DNA of 64,000 nt, from positions 371,034-435,033 of the forward strand of contig NRSV01000020.1 in NCBI GenBank assembly GCA_002286855.1, written 5' to 3'. The translations under genes were made by a program, and so were the position numbers. Below, one piece after another: positions 44,051-56,342 of this stretch. Source of the stretch: Bipolaris cookei. Its lineage: Eukaryota > Ascomycota > Dothideomycetes > Pleosporales > Pleosporaceae. A model generated the notes under the pieces. It ran no database searches. It was given only the letters and a program-made list of their open reading frames with translations, and was not told the DNA's origin. Position 1 is the first letter of the stretch, and the number at the start of each line of letters is the position of its first letter.

Positions 44051-47000
44051 ATGGCACCGCCTCAAACACCAAAGAACAAGAAACAAGCACACCATGCATC
44101 CACACCCCAGTTCACCGATGACACGCGGTCGGCGGGTCCCGTTGGGGATATGCCACGTCCGCTCACCTTGCAGCCCTCCGAGACCTATGAAAAGGCTCAA
44201 GAGGACGAGCGCGAAGTCCTAAAGGCTGTTTTTATGGACGACTATGAAGAATCAGAAGCCAAGGGTGCATGGAGTGTACGTACTGAACCCCCATTTAAAG
44301 GACCATGCCACTCGACCCCTTGTCGGTTCATTCTCTAATTCAAAGACAGAAAACTACCGATCGCGTATTGCGCGTGAAACTCACATCCATTTCAGATGAA
44401 AACATATTCGTTACACTCTGTGCCAAAATTACAGCTACTTACCCTAGATCGCTACCCGAATTGACTTTGGAAGACTGCAGCAGCTTGCGAAAATCCACTT
44501 GGGATAAGCTCTATGGCCTACTGAAACGCCGGCCTCAGGAGCTGGTCGGAGAAGTTATGATGTACGACATAGCAACCGCCATCCAAGAGATACTTGAGGA
44601 CGAGATTACAGTCCGCCAAACCGATGGAGCTTACGAAAACCTGGATGCTGAACGCGCCATGCAAGAAGCGGCTGCGGCTGAGCAGTTGCGACAGCATGAA
44701 GCTGAGCTACAGAGGAAGAGAGATGAGGAAAAAGCGCAAGAAGAGCGGCTTTTGCAGCAATTGGTTGGCGATGAGATGCGAAGGAAGGATCTCATGGCGA
44801 AGCGCAAGAAGAACCGCGCCTCAGTCATGACCCCACCGCCAGACTTTCCCAACGGAGACGGCGTCAACTACATTTCGTTTGACAGAACCACTTCCATCCA
44901 GCACGAGGATACTACGATTCAGTGCACTGCAGTTGAGAATCCGCTCCCTTTTCGTTCTGGGCCCCTTACCGAACAACTATTGGTCAAGCCCATGGGTACG
45001 CCCGTAGCACTCACGCTAGTATTGAAGCGTGCTCGAGTCGGTGGTGGAAATGCTGCTGCTGACCCTGGGCTGAAGAAGGCTATCATGGCATTTGAAGACG
45101 AGATGGAGGAAATTAAGCGGTTGCGGCAATCTGCTATAATGACAGTACTGGACTTCAAAGTGGAGAACATGCCAGACGCTGGGTGGGAAATCAGCATCCT
45201 GATGGAACACGCTGACAGAGGTTCTCTGGGCGAAAGACTCGCTGATGATGGGCCGCTTCAAGTTGCAAGAGTTCGTTCCTGGACCATCGAGATATTGGAA
45301 GCACTGGACTTTTACCATCGAAACGGCGTGGTGCACAAACGCCTTCACCCCAACAACATCCTGCTCAAGAGGTCTTCAGGCGGTGGAATGAGCGTACACC
45401 TGACCGATGCCAGCTTTCAAGACTCTTTATATCGTTTGCAAAGCTTCTCCAAGGACAGACGGACAACGAAGCCCTCACGGACATTCTACTGGATAGCTCC
45501 CGAGTTGTCACAGGATTTGCAGCACACTCGCAAGACAGATGTATGGGATATGGGGGTTGTTTTCCTCCAAATGCTATTTGGCCTCGACGTACCAGAGAAA
45601 TACAATTCTCCAAAGGACCTGTCCGATATCCTTGGTTGCTCAGAGTCATTGCAGGAGATACTGCGCAAATTCTTCAAGCCGGATCCCAAGAAGCGATACT
45701 CTGCTTTTGACCTCATCCCCTCTGAGTTTCTTCGCGACGACGTCGATGTCTATGAACGACCACGCACTCCAGTACGATCTAGGAATTCGTCAACCTCACT
45801 GGGTCGATACAGGCTACGGCGTGAGTCTTCCTCCGGTATGGTTCCAACATATTCGCGATATTCGAATGACTGGGTCGAGCAAGGTCGGCTGGGAAAAGGT
45901 GGATATGGAGAGGTTGTGAAAGCACGCAACAAGGTTGATGGCCGCATTTACGCCATCAAGAAGATCAAGCAAAAATCCGCTGCTGCATTAAGTGAGGTTC
46001 TCTCCGAGGTCATGCTTCTATCTCGACTGAATCACAGTTGTGTAGTGCGTTATTACACAGCATGGCCTGAAGCTGAAGCGGACTACGATGACGACTACTC
46101 TGGATCATCAGATGGCGATGACTCAGATTGGGGCTCGGACGTTTCCCCGACTACGACTACGACTACAACTGATGGCGGGCTTCATGGCAAGAGCGGTGGC
46201 GGGCTGGATTTCATTAGCTCCAGCGGGTATCCTAAGATTGAATTTGGATCTGATGCAGAGTCCGATGAAGATGTCGGTGCTGTCATCTTCGGGTCAGACT
46301 CAGGTCAGTATAACATTTCTGGTACTTTTTCTCCAGTGTTGTACTAACCTACCACAGAGGACGAGGGCTCCGCTAGCATCGGCCACAGTCCACCGGGAAT
46401 CAAGAGACGCACGCTGTCCGACTCCAATCTTTCAAAATCAAGATCAATTCTTTACATCCAGATGGAATTCTGTGAGAAGCAGACGCTCCGTGATCTCATT
46501 CGTGGAGGATTGTACGACGACCCAGAAGAGTATTGGAGACTGTTTAGGCAGATTCTTGAAGGCCTTGCTCACATTCACGGACATGGCATCATCCATAGGG
46601 ACCTTAAACCGGACAATGTCTTTATTGACTTGGCTAAAATCCCCAAAATCGGTGATTTTGGACTGGCCACTAGCGGACAATACCAGAGACCGGACGCAAA
46701 ATCCTCCGGCGATAGCCATAATGGCGGCGATATGACACGAAGTGTGGGTACGGCGCTGTACGTAGCCCCAGAGCTAAGCTCTAGCGTCACTGGCGACTAC
46801 AACAATAAGGTGGACATGTACTCCATGGGCATCATCTTCTTTGAGATGTGCTTTCCTCTAAGAACTTCTATGGAGAGAGACAAGGTCATTCGATCATTAC
46901 GCGAGCGAAAACATGAACTTCCCCCGGAGTTCGAGGCTCCTGAGAAAGCACTCCAAGGAAGCATCATCAAATCCCTTATCAGCCACCGACCGTCGGAAAG

Positions 47001-49026
47001 GCCCAGCTGTACTGAGCTCTTGAGGAGTGGTAAAGTGCCTGCTCAGATGGAAGATGAGGCTGTTAAGGAAGCCCTCAAAGCTCTTTCCGATCGCAACTCT
47101 CCTCACTATGCAAAGATGATGGCCGCCCTCTTCTCGCATAAGCCTGACACACAAGCAAGAGACTATGCCTGGGACCTCGGCACAGCTAACCAGACAATCA
47201 AGGCGAATGAGGTGCTTCTACAGAACCTCGTCAAGGACAGATTAGCTATGATCTTCCGGGGCCACGGCGCGGTGGAGATCCAGCGCCAAGTTCTATTGCC
47301 GTGGTCCGATCATTATGCAAACAGTAGTGTTGTGAAGCTGTTCGATCCTTCCGGGACCCTTGTTCAGCTTCCTTACGATCTCACATTGCCGTATGCTCGT
47401 AGCATCGGTCGGGGAGGTGGTTTCCTGGAGAAGACATTTACAATCGGTCAGGTGTACCGTGAAAACTATACTGGAAGTGCTCCGCGTAGTAACGGTGAGG
47501 CAGACTTTGACATTGTCTCATATGATGCGATTGATCTTGCTCTTAAGGAATCAGAGGTTCTGAAGGTTGTCGATGAAATCATCGACGAGTTTCCTTCCTT
47601 CCGATCGACACAAATGTGTTTTCACCTTAATCACGCCGATCTCCTGGAAATTGTTATGGAGTTCTGCAGAATTCCTGCTCCCAAGCGTACGGTAGTCAAG
47701 GCAGTTCTCAGCAAGCTCAATATACTGAAGAATAACTGGCACTCTATCCGCAATGAGTTGCGCTCTTCCGACATCGGTATTGCATCAACGTCTCTGGACG
47801 ACCTGGCAAGATTTGATTGGCGCGACACACCCGAAAAAGCCTTTGCAAAGTTGCAGCGACTTTTCGAGGGAACAAAATACCTCGAGCGAACGCATTCGAT
47901 ATTTCGACATCTTTCCTCGGTAATCAATTACATGAAGCACTGGAACGTGAAGCGGAAGATCTACATCAATGTTCTCAGTAGCTTCAACGAGAGGTTTTAC
48001 GCTGGGGGTATACTTTTCCAGTGCCTGTTCGATACCAAGCAGCGAGAAGTACTTGCTGCAGGCGGAAGATACGACAAGCTGATTGAAGAATATCGACCAA
48101 CTGGTTCCAGTCACGCGCACCCGCTACCTGCATATCACGCAGTCGGCGTAAACCTAGGGTGGGACAGATTGGTCAACTCCATGGCTCGATACATCAAGAA
48201 GCCAGAAAAGTCAATGTTTTTGAAAAAGCAGACCGACGACGACACTCCATCTCTCTCATGGATGCCTCGCCGCTGCGATTGCCTGGTCGCCAGTTTTGAT
48301 CCAAGCATTCTTCGAACTACTGGAATCAAAATGGTATCAGAGCTCATATCTCACGGCTATACGGCCGAACTAGCCATTGACGCGCATTCCATTGAGGACA
48401 TACTCCGCCACTATCGAGACGACAGACACAGCTGGATTATCGTAATCAAGCACGGTGTCGCGCCAGATAAACCCGAGCTTAAAGTGAAATCTATCGCCAA
48501 AAAAGAAGACACAGACATGCACAGTTCCAATCTACTGAATTACCTGCGCAACGAACTCCGAGACCGAGAAGAACGCGAAGGCACAGCGGCTCGTCAAATC
48601 AAAGTTCCAACACCAGCTCCCAACGTCAAGTCCAACACTACAAAGGCCAACGTCGACGTTCTCATCGCCCAACACCGTTCGAAGAAGTCGAATAAATGGT
48701 CCATTGTCGAAGCTGCGCAGTCCCGCTCCACAGAACTCCTTTCGGAATTTCAATCAGCACCCATTGCTGCCATCGAATCAAAGGAGGAGGTCATGAATCT
48801 CATCAAGGAAACTCGTCTCAGCGATCCGGATTCCTGGCGCTATTTCATCCAGAGAATGCCGCTAGCGGAGCGAAAATATCTCCAGGAATTACATGATCTG
48901 TTGTTAGGGTATAGGGCCAAGTGGGTAGAAGGCAAAGCAAATGGAGACAGAGAAGACGCTGTAGGCAAGGCGTTTGTGTATAACTTTCGTACTGGTGGGT
49001 GTTTATTGTATGATTTGGAGAGTTGA
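44051..49026 (+). CDS. GCN2: eIF2-alpha kinase GCN2
   Basis: GCN2 senses uncharged tRNA and phosphorylates eIF2-alpha, switching on general amino acid control; in Neurospora it is cpc-3. Exons 44051-44275, 44350-46303 and 46358-49026 encode 1615 residues. The order is an N-terminal RWD domain, which binds GCN1 (YPRSLPELTLEDCSSL), a charged helix, a pseudokinase (about 260-510, with HKRLHPNNILL in place of HRDLKPDN), and the active kinase from about 582. The active kinase has GKGGYGEVV and YAIKKI, an acidic insert of about 100 residues, then HRDLKPDNVF and DFGLAT. A histidyl-tRNA-synthetase-like domain follows (LPYARSIGRGGGFLEKTFTI, AAGGRYDKLI), then a C-terminal dimerisation/ribosome-binding region. 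Both introns are short with good GT-AG ends, and all expected domains are complete. Confidence 0.97.
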
Positions 49027-49209
49027 GCGAAAGAATCACGATAGATTATCAAGTGTGGTAGAGATTAATACACGTTCTCATCTTTTTTGGATAACCCGGC
49101 ACCTGTTCTCAAGTCATTTGCGAACTTGTAGGAACTGATTCACTGGCGTTTCTGTAGTACCTAGAAAAACAACTATTAAATAACTTCACCTAAATACAAT
49201 CCATTACCC

Positions 49210-49783
49210 CTAGAAAAAATGCACACCCCCTTTCACCCCCTCTTCCCTCCCCACCCCCAACCCTTCCAACCCCCTTTTCAGCCTCGCCCCCATCGCCTTC
49301 CCATATGCCTCTGGATCATTCATATCAGGCATCTCCACCCTACCCGTTATATCTGTGCGTAGCCACGCTACTTCCTTTCCCTCTTGTGCTGCTTCACATG
49401 CCTCTTTTATCTCTGCAAACATGGCATCGTCGAAGCCGCCTCCGAGCACGACTGCTACCGGGCGATCGGAGCTGGTGGGGGAGAGGATGGGAGGTATATT
49501 TGTTTTTGCTTCCTCGACGGAGAGGAAGGTGTGGGGGACTGGGGGCAGGGGGTTGGGTTAGTTAGGGTGTGCAGGTCAAGTATCTGGTGGATAAAAAGCT
49601 ATTTGTTGGTCCGGGGAGTGTGGTGAAGATGTTGTTTGGTTTTTTTCTGCTGGTTTGAGATGAGAAGGGGGAAGAGAAGGGGGGTAGCTTGCCGTGATAC
49701 TCTGGGGCCACTCCTTCACGTACTGCTTTTGCGATGTTGGGGTTTCGGCCGCAAAGGATAAATGGGATAGGTGATGTTGCCAT
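49210..49783 (-). CDS. Small conserved fungal protein of unknown function
   Basis: Exons 49783-49693 and 49538-49210 encode 139 residues. It begins MATSPIPFILCGRNPNIAKA, a beta-strand and glycine turn like the start of a Rossmann fold. It continues DRPVAVVLGGGFDDAMFAEI and ends with the family-like stretch VAWLRTDITGRV followed by EAYGKAMGARLKRGLEGL. Similar small proteins (a WLRPD-type motif, then EYGKA and RIK) are common in filamentous fungi; no function is established that I know of. The intron starts with GC (G then GCAAGCT) and ends CAG after a CTAACTAAC branch region, the second GC-AG intron in this window. The gene is convergent with GCN2. Confidence 0.75.
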
Positions 49784-51206
49784 GGCGGTTTTGTTTCGTC
49801 GTGGATCTTGGAGTTCCTGTGAGAGGTGCGAGGGGTACGTTAAATAGTATGGCGGGGGCTCATCGAGGTAAGAATGCGGGGTATGGTTGTACTGAGTATC
49901 AGGATAAGAGATATAATGATCAGCTTACGGTATGACAGGTGGTGGGCTTGGGTTATGCAGGTGTATGCTGTAATGCGTGTAAAGTCCGACGCTAGTGGTG
50001 GTTAGCTCCGAATTGAATTGTTGGGAAGATTCAAGGCTGGGCGGATGTGAGATCTGGCTTTTTTTAATAACTGGTTGTGCTTGAATGCAGGGTTTCTTCT
50101 TCTCAGCTGGTTGTGGCGGATCAATTACTGCTTTCGAGTTTCATGTGGCATATTTTTGCCTCAGATAGTTACAAGGTTGTAGTTAATCAGTGTGTGATCA
50201 AATTGTAACACAAAGCCGAATCTGTACGACGATTCTAGAGCTATTAGGGGAGTAGGACCCTTGCGAGCTGAAGTCGTAGTACCTGCTACTTTAAGGATTC
50301 TCTGGTTTATTGACCTTGTAGAAGCTGTCAGCCTGGTACCTCAGTTCACACGATTCACGGTGAACTGCATCCTCACATGACTCCTGGTCACCTGCTTACT
50401 CATCTTCGTTGTATATATAATCGCTCTGTATAGCTATCTCAATACAAGAACTTTCTTCCTCTTTTTCTTGTCTTCTCTCCCACATCTGACAGAAGCTGGT
50501 TGTCATGTTGGAGCTATAAATATCCCTGAAGAGTCCTGGGGATCTAGCATTTGGGTCTAGTATTATTTTTTCCACAGGATAGTATGTGTATATGTTGGGT
50601 GTCAAACAAAAGAGCCTCTGATTGGACCACCGATACTCACCCTGACCCAACGTTACTTTGACCATTAGGATGGAGATCTAGCGTCTGTGTGGACCTGGTC
50701 GAGATGATACTTATTCTTTATGGCAGATGACGGATGTAGTCAGTTTATTGGGCTAATTAAATCGAGATTCCTCAAGGAGATCTTTCCAGGCTGTCTTATA
50801 TTGCCGATTCCAGTTACGAGGCACTTCCTTCGAACACACCCAAACACAACAGGAGTGAAAATACCCGGTTTGATTATGATGTCAATACCACCGTGGTAAA
50901 TCTAGCTTATGTACTTTCTAAACATTATCGACAGAGTCCTCAATGCAATTAGTGGGTGCACGCTAGTGCGAGCGGTTTTGCATGGATAGTGAACGGTCCA
51001 TCCACTTACATGAGCCATTCCGCCTTCCGACGCGCCTATCCAATGCTGCCGTCAAAGTCTATACTATGCAGATACGAAATTTCATGAATGAAAATAAGAA
51101 GCACTGACTTCGTTGCATGAACCAGAGTATCCAGATGATGGTACCCATACAAGACTACGACAAAAATAGGCCTGAAATCACGCCTTACGATACTGTTACT
51201 TGGACA

Positions 51207-51622
51207 TGTTGAGCAAAACAGTTAATATCAACTGTCTATCCCTCGTCAATATTTCGATCAATTTTTATTATTTCACGTCTAGTGTTATTGTTTCTGCGAA
51301 AAGAACAGCAGGCCGCGCCCTAACCTGGCAGTATCTATGATCAAAAACAACCATCTTTAGTAATATCATTGTCAGATATAAGCACCTGGATCCATTGAAC
51401 CACAACCGAAGAACGTTCAGGGAACTCTATTACTACACCAATACGAAAACACCGGAAATCTACCAGAGAAACCAAAAAGACCCTGAGCGAGCCTGATCTT
51501 GGCGCCCACAGCCACCACGTATAAATAACGATAAGGCGGATCGATAATAGAAAGAGAGATCAGACCAATACCATCACATTTTCTTCATATGTATATTTGT
51601 GATCATCCTTGACAACTTATCA
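51207..51622 (+). mobile_element. Diverged LTR-like segment, copy 1
   Basis: The segment begins TGTTGAGCAAAACAG and ends CCTTGACAACTTATCA, so it has the TG...CA ends of a long terminal repeat. It carries a TATAAATA box near 51520 and is followed by CAATCTGACAACC. A second segment at 51935-52349 has the same start and end motifs, the same length to one base and the same following bases. No gag or pol frame is attached. Confidence 0.45.
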
Positions 51623-51934
51623 CAATCTGACAACCATACTTAAGTTTATAGTTTTTATCTCTTGCTATATATCATTGTAATTTAGACGTATTACCACTGT
51701 ACCTTCTCTCAGCCTTACCCAGAAGTTAGATAATGACCATGCGTTAAAGAAGAAAATAGATAGCTTGGTGCACACTAGCTATTAATATGCGTTGGCTCTG
51801 ATATCGCACTTCATATTTAAGAACGTCGATTGGCCATCAAGAACCAATCGCCGATGCAGTGTCTTGCTGAGCCAAGTATAAGCGGTGAAGTCAACACTGC
51901 AGTAGGAGCTGCAGGCAGGCACACTACTATATCA

Positions 51935-52349
51935 TGTTGAGGGCAAGATTACCAGGTTCAATCACCGTTCCGCTCACTCGTCTCCGTGGCTACTCTTTTT
52001 TGCAGCTTGTTCAAGTGCGTCTGAAGGAGAGACGATCGTGATTCAATCTACTTACAAAGACGTCTTGTTAATCAAACTAAATGTAGCTGTCCAGTTGTCA
52101 GACAACAGCAGCCTAAGCCGCAGAATCCAGGTGTGGATCGGAGTACCCGGATTCTGTGTACAGCCAATCAGAGCTCGCCATCAAGACTACCCCCACCAAA
52201 GCTGGAACAGAAGGCGTCTTACGTCACATGACTAAGTAGTATAACTCACTCATGAGACGCGTGGAGCGTCCCCACAAGAACAATCACAACAAGATCAGAT
52301 CAATACAATCCACTTTCACAATCAATTCATTGTCCTTGATAACCCATCA
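51935..52349 (+). mobile_element. Diverged LTR-like segment, copy 2
   Basis: The segment begins TGTTGAGGGCAAGATTACC and ends CCTTGATAACCCATCA, followed by CAATCTGACACCC. It matches copy 1 at both ends and in the stretch AGATCAGACCAATACCATC versus AGATCAGATCAATACAATC. Length is 415 bases against 416. The middle parts are strongly diverged by eye. TGTTGAGG starts are common in Ty1/copia LTRs, which is why I favour that class. Confidence 0.45.
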
Positions 52350-52370
52350 CAATCTGACACCCGTGCATTC

Positions 52371-53081
52371 TTATCTACATAAATTAGTTATTACCTTGAA
52401 GACGGTGATGTAGATCGGGACATACCTTGTGTTGGCAGCAGAATTGTAAACGAGCTGTATGTTGTATTCTGTCCGTATAAGTAGTCGGTATGCGCTGGCT
52501 GCCGGTGGGATAATCGTCACTGGAGTGTATGTTATCCAGGCAGTGCCATCGTACCACGAGCTCTTTTGTGCAAATTGCGGCAAGTTACTGCTTCCTGCGG
52601 CAGGTTGTTAATGATTGCAGTAGGTTGCAGTAAAGTACCGCCTGGGTTTCTTGGCAGTTCACACAATGTTCTCTGCGTTTCTGGTGTGATCGAGTACTCA
52701 TGTTCTCCCTTAATTAAGCCATACAGCGTACGAGCTTCTGTAGCATCTTTCTGAAAGGTTACCCCTTTTAGTTCTAACGTGTTCAGTAGTTCGCGGGAGA
52801 ATGCTCGGCCAAGTCTCTTGAAATGAGAGTTCCCATTGCGCGAAGTCCTCTTTGTAATACTCCAGGGTTTTGGCACCAATTGCCAATGACGCGCGGAGGT
52901 CTGCTATCGTACATCCAGCGTACAAGTTCAACTGTACATCTGTTGTATCCTCTGATATCTCCAGTGTATCTGTCCAGTCTTCCTCTCTTGCGTATTTCTT
53001 GATTGTACTGATAGCTATCCCAGTGTCTGCTGCATATTGTGCGTACGTCCTTACTATTGCCTCAGCAGATGGGGTTATCAT
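52371..53081 (-). pseudogene. Chain of broken reading frames, possible mobile-element remnant
   Basis: A frame opening at 53081 reads TYAQYAADTGIAISTIKKYA, which resembles a helix-turn-helix, and runs to about 52710. Coding-like sequence continues in a shifted frame from about 52830 (FSRELLNTLELKGVTFQKDA) to 52532, and a third frame covers 52583-52371. Together they suggest one decayed gene. It lies directly beyond an LTR-like segment but shows no protease, reverse transcriptase or integrase motif. I cannot identify it. Confidence 0.35.
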
Positions 53082-53920
53082 TTAGGGATTAACCATGGTG
53101 GGTGTGGTTTCCTTGTCTTGGGTAGAGTCGTGAGAACTAACTCTGGTGGGTTGCGTGCGTACACTACCTTGCTTCCGTTGTATAGGGCCTCAAAATGTAT
53201 CTCGTCCGAAAGAAGAAACAGATCTCCTATCTATTCAGTACCTTACCCTCGAATGCAAAACCTTGAAACGTATTTCGTACGAAAGGGAAACCAGTCTGGG
53301 TATCCAGGTAACAAAACAGAGATACACAGCCACGCGCACGTAGATTAGGCTCAGTCTTCCAATCTTGCTAATTTGCAGTTGAACTGAATCAACCACTAAT
53401 TACTGTTGAATGGGCTATATAGTTAGCTAGCATAAGCGTGGACCAGGTGCAAATAGCAAGGTACGAAGTATGTGCGCGCGGGGCTAAAGAGGGTTTGCAC
53501 GAATGCAGGAGGGTTTCCAAAAGACAGGTGTGTAGAGTATTCAGAATTCTTGCCCATCTACGTGCGTATAAGATTCTCTTCTTATGTTCTCTGCTTCGGT
53601 CCTATTATAGGGGTTGCCCTCTGCTGTGTGCAGAGCAGAGCTTCCGAGCCATCCGACAGCTGAAAACCTTACTACTTATACGGACATACTCCATATTTCA
53701 CCGAGCGATCGAGAAATCCTACTCTTATCTCCTGTATTCAATGGCCCAATTACTGTGTCATTAAAATAAACACAATATAACCCAGATGAAAATAAAATTC
53801 ATTCAACTCCAAGTACAACATGCGCTTTTTTACTTAGCTACACTACTCTCTATCCTGGAATATGAAGAAAAGAACAACGTTGAACTCCATTCTGTGCAAC
53901 TATCCCGATTCTTCTTCTCA

Positions 53921-53977
53921 TTCTCCTCCTCCTCCTCCTCCTCCTCCTCCTCTTCTTCTTCTTCTTCTTCTTCTCCT
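53921..53977. repeat. Pyrimidine trinucleotide microsatellite (TCC/CTT)n
   Basis: About nine TCC units pass directly into about nine TTC units, forming a homopyrimidine run of over 50 bases. It lies in gene-poor DNA downstream of the small gene at 54124. Confidence 0.9.
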
Positions 53978-54123
53978 CGGCGCATTAATAATATGTTCGT
54001 AAAGGGGTATATCGCTTTCCCGCATCAAATCCAAATCCAATCCTCAAAAATTTCAAAAATTTTCCCATTCCCTCCTCTTTCCCCTCTCTCCCTCCCCTGC
54101 AGATTCTAGGGAATCTCCCAGCC

Positions 54124-54408
54124 CTAATTCCTCACACCCCCCGGAGCCCCACACCCATAACTCGCCATATACGCAGCATTGACACTGCGATGGTGCTCAC
54201 TAGCGTGCCTCTTGACGCCCTCCCACATCTTCTTGATGCCGATGTTGATCTTGTGCTGTGTCTTTTCCTCGTTCTCGCGCTGTTGCTGCAGGGCGACGAA
54301 GTGGTGGGCGTCGTGGGCTGAGTCATGTGAGGTACGGCGAGAGTGGACGGCTGGGGTTGCGGGGATAGAGGAGGAGGGGGTTGAAATGGTGGAAGGTGTG
54401 ATATTCAT
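54124..54408 (-). CDS. Small conserved-type fungal protein, function unknown
   Basis: A single frame of 94 residues starts MNITPSTISTPSSSIPATP, a Ser/Thr/Pro-rich and probably disordered N-terminus. It then has a charged helix (ALQQQRENEEKTQHKINIGI) and the compact end KKMWEGVKRHASEHHRSVNA followed by AYMASYGCGAPGGVRN. The C-terminal block with KKMWEGVK and SVNAAY resembles small soluble fungal proteins I have seen annotated only as hypothetical. There is no signal peptide or membrane segment. The flanking TTTGTTGGTTTGTTAATTTG stretch before the ATG fits a leader. Confidence 0.6.
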   Translation of the reverse strand: MNITPSTISTPSSSIPATPAVHSRRTSHDSAHDAHHFVALQQQRENEEKTQHKINIGIKKMWEGVKRHASEHHRSVNAAYMASYGCGAPGGVRN

Positions 54409-55350
54409 TTTGTTGGTTTGTTAATTTGTGGAGTAGGTTTGGTTGATGATGTTTGTTTTGCCCAATAAAATTTTCAATAGGTAATTATAGTCAAGAGTAG
54501 TAAATGTAGTGATAAGGTGTAGACTTGGTACTAATAAGTTTGTCGATACTTCCCATTCCCCCCCTTCGTCCCACACTCTTTATATACCCACAGAAACTCC
54601 TCCGTTGAGAAAACAAGGACAGAAAAAAATCTCGAACCCACACCCCCTCCCCTTCTAGCAAAACCACCAAGCCTCCAGATCCCAAGACCACTACACGTGC
54701 ACCACACCCAAATTTTCCTCTTACCCCCAACACCTTTTAGAAAGTGAGTCAATTACACCCCCAAGGAAACTCATTACCTAGGACCACAAGTACATATTCC
54801 AGAACCAAACGTCAAAAGCACACCACAAGACGTCACAATTAAGCCTTTCCATCCCCCAGGTGCGTTGACTAACCCCCCTTCCAGCATCCGTTATACCATA
54901 GGAAGGTACGCCAACACCGTATACTCTCCTATACCAGCTTAGCCCTCGCCGCGAAACCGGTATTAATGCGGTAAAAAAACAGGAATATTCGGCTTGCATC
55001 GGCTCGGCCCCATCCGACTTTTTATATACCGCAAGTTACCCACCATGTAAACATTGCGGGTCGCTGGGGTGTCATAGTGTGCAAATCTTGTGGTTGAATC
55101 GAGGTGGTATTGGCATGTTGTGGCTATTTTTTGCCGCAGAGCATGCACGCCCTGATGCGGGCTCAACAGAATTCGTATTTTTTGCCACGTGTGAGATGGA
55201 GGGTAATGGCGACATAGACACGTGGGATGGCGAGAGGGTGGAGTGGAAGGGGCGAGAGTGTCGGTGTGACGGGGAGTATAACAGTGCTTGGACCGGCAAA
55301 TATGGATGAGGTGAATATGGAGAAAAAAAGTCCAAGATTACGATATTGTA
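54409..55350. other. Intergenic stretch between small gene and pogo-type element
   Basis: About 940 bases without a supportable gene. It holds the upstream region of the 54124-54408 gene and a C-rich run at about 54640-54740. No RNA gene or repeat is evident. Confidence 0.4.
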
Positions 55351-55640
55351 ACGTAAAGCACCACCGAGCCGGCCACTTTTTCTTGGCATTGCGAACTTCA
55401 TGTACGAAACACTATGCATCAACATAAGGATTTTCTAACTCAGCGAGAAGATAGAATTATTCTAGCTCTTCAGGCCTTTCGTACAGGCCAGTTTAAGACT
55501 ATACAGCGCGCTGCTGCTGCTTATAATATACCTTTTTAGCGCCTTTCTGGTCGGCTTAACAAAATGACTTTTCGGCCTCAAGTAACCCCAAACTGCTGCA
55601 AGCTTACTATAACTGAAGAGCAGACAATCGTACAGTATAT
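55351..55640 (+). repeat. Left arm of the inverted repeat
   Basis: This arm matches the inverse complement of 56120-56408. It encodes the transposase start in the plus direction: MHQHKDFLTQREDRIILALQ, then AFRTGQFKTIQRAAAAYNIP (a Pipsqueak-type helix-turn-helix), then a TAG stop, then MTFRPQVTPNCCKLTITEEQ. The only internal difference I found by eye is an A/G change near 55509. Confidence 0.85.
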
Positions 55641-56342
55641 ATGCTTCTTCGTACTATGCAGAGATGTGGACGCGTCCTTTATAGATGATGAATGGTGGGG
55701 TAGCGTATCCCGCGGCGCAGAGGCTCTGGATGACAGTAATTCACTCGCAATTACCTGGCTAACAAAAGTAGGTCTCGTACGACGTTCTGAACCTGTGACC
55801 ACCTTCATTGAGCCAATTACACCCATCTGGAACCCAGTTTCATCAAAGTCGTGGATGTCATCTGAAGATACCCCATACTTCTCAATTGTCTCTCGTATGA
55901 GCTTGAACCACGCGTTAACAGCCTCTGGATCCTCTTGCTGTATTCTCTGGCGGTCTTTTTCCGGATTGAAAGCTGTTCTGAGCCCGGCTGAACGCGATAT
56001 AAATCGCTCTTGTCAGTTCTTGACCAAAGGCTGACCACCTCGTACGCGCAGTAGTTTCTCTGCCATATCTGCTACCTCACACAGCCGGGGGGCAAACCCT
56101 TGCGATTCTAGGTAAAGAGTATACCGTACGATTGTCTGCTCTTCAGTTATAGTAAGCTTGCAGCAGTTTGGGGTTACTTGAGGCCGAAAAGTCATTTTGT
56201 TAAGCCGACCAGAAAGGCGCTAAAAAGGTATATTATAAGCAGCAGCAGCGCGCCGTATAGTCTTAAACTGGCCTGTACGAAAGGCCTGAAGAGCTAGAAT
56301 AATTCTATCTTCTCGCTGAGTTAGAAAATCCTTATGTTGATG
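55578..56342 (-). pseudogene. Broken pogo-type transposase
   Basis: From the ATG near 56342 the minus strand reads a Pipsqueak helix-turn-helix, a stop, a CENP-B-like helix-turn-helix (TITEEQTIVRYTLYLESQGF, then LLRVRGGQPLVKNW), shifted frames (REYSKRIQ), and the first DDE-domain piece (MGVIGSMKVVTGSERRTR) down to about 55640. There it runs into the inverted arm. At least two frameshifts and one stop are present, and the catalytic second half is absent. Confidence 0.75.

Larger units (their letters stand above)
49784..54123. other. Gene-poor stretch with decayed mobile-element sequence
   Basis: About 4.3 kb of AT-rich sequence carry no intact gene. The recognisable parts are two LTR-like segments, a chain of broken frames at 52371-53081 and a pyrimidine microsatellite, each listed separately. 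I see nothing in 49784-51206 or in 53082-53900. Confidence 0.55.

Noticed and set aside
50396..50665. 89-codon minus-strand frame
   Set aside because: It lies in AT-rich gene-poor DNA and shows no conserved motif or splice partner.
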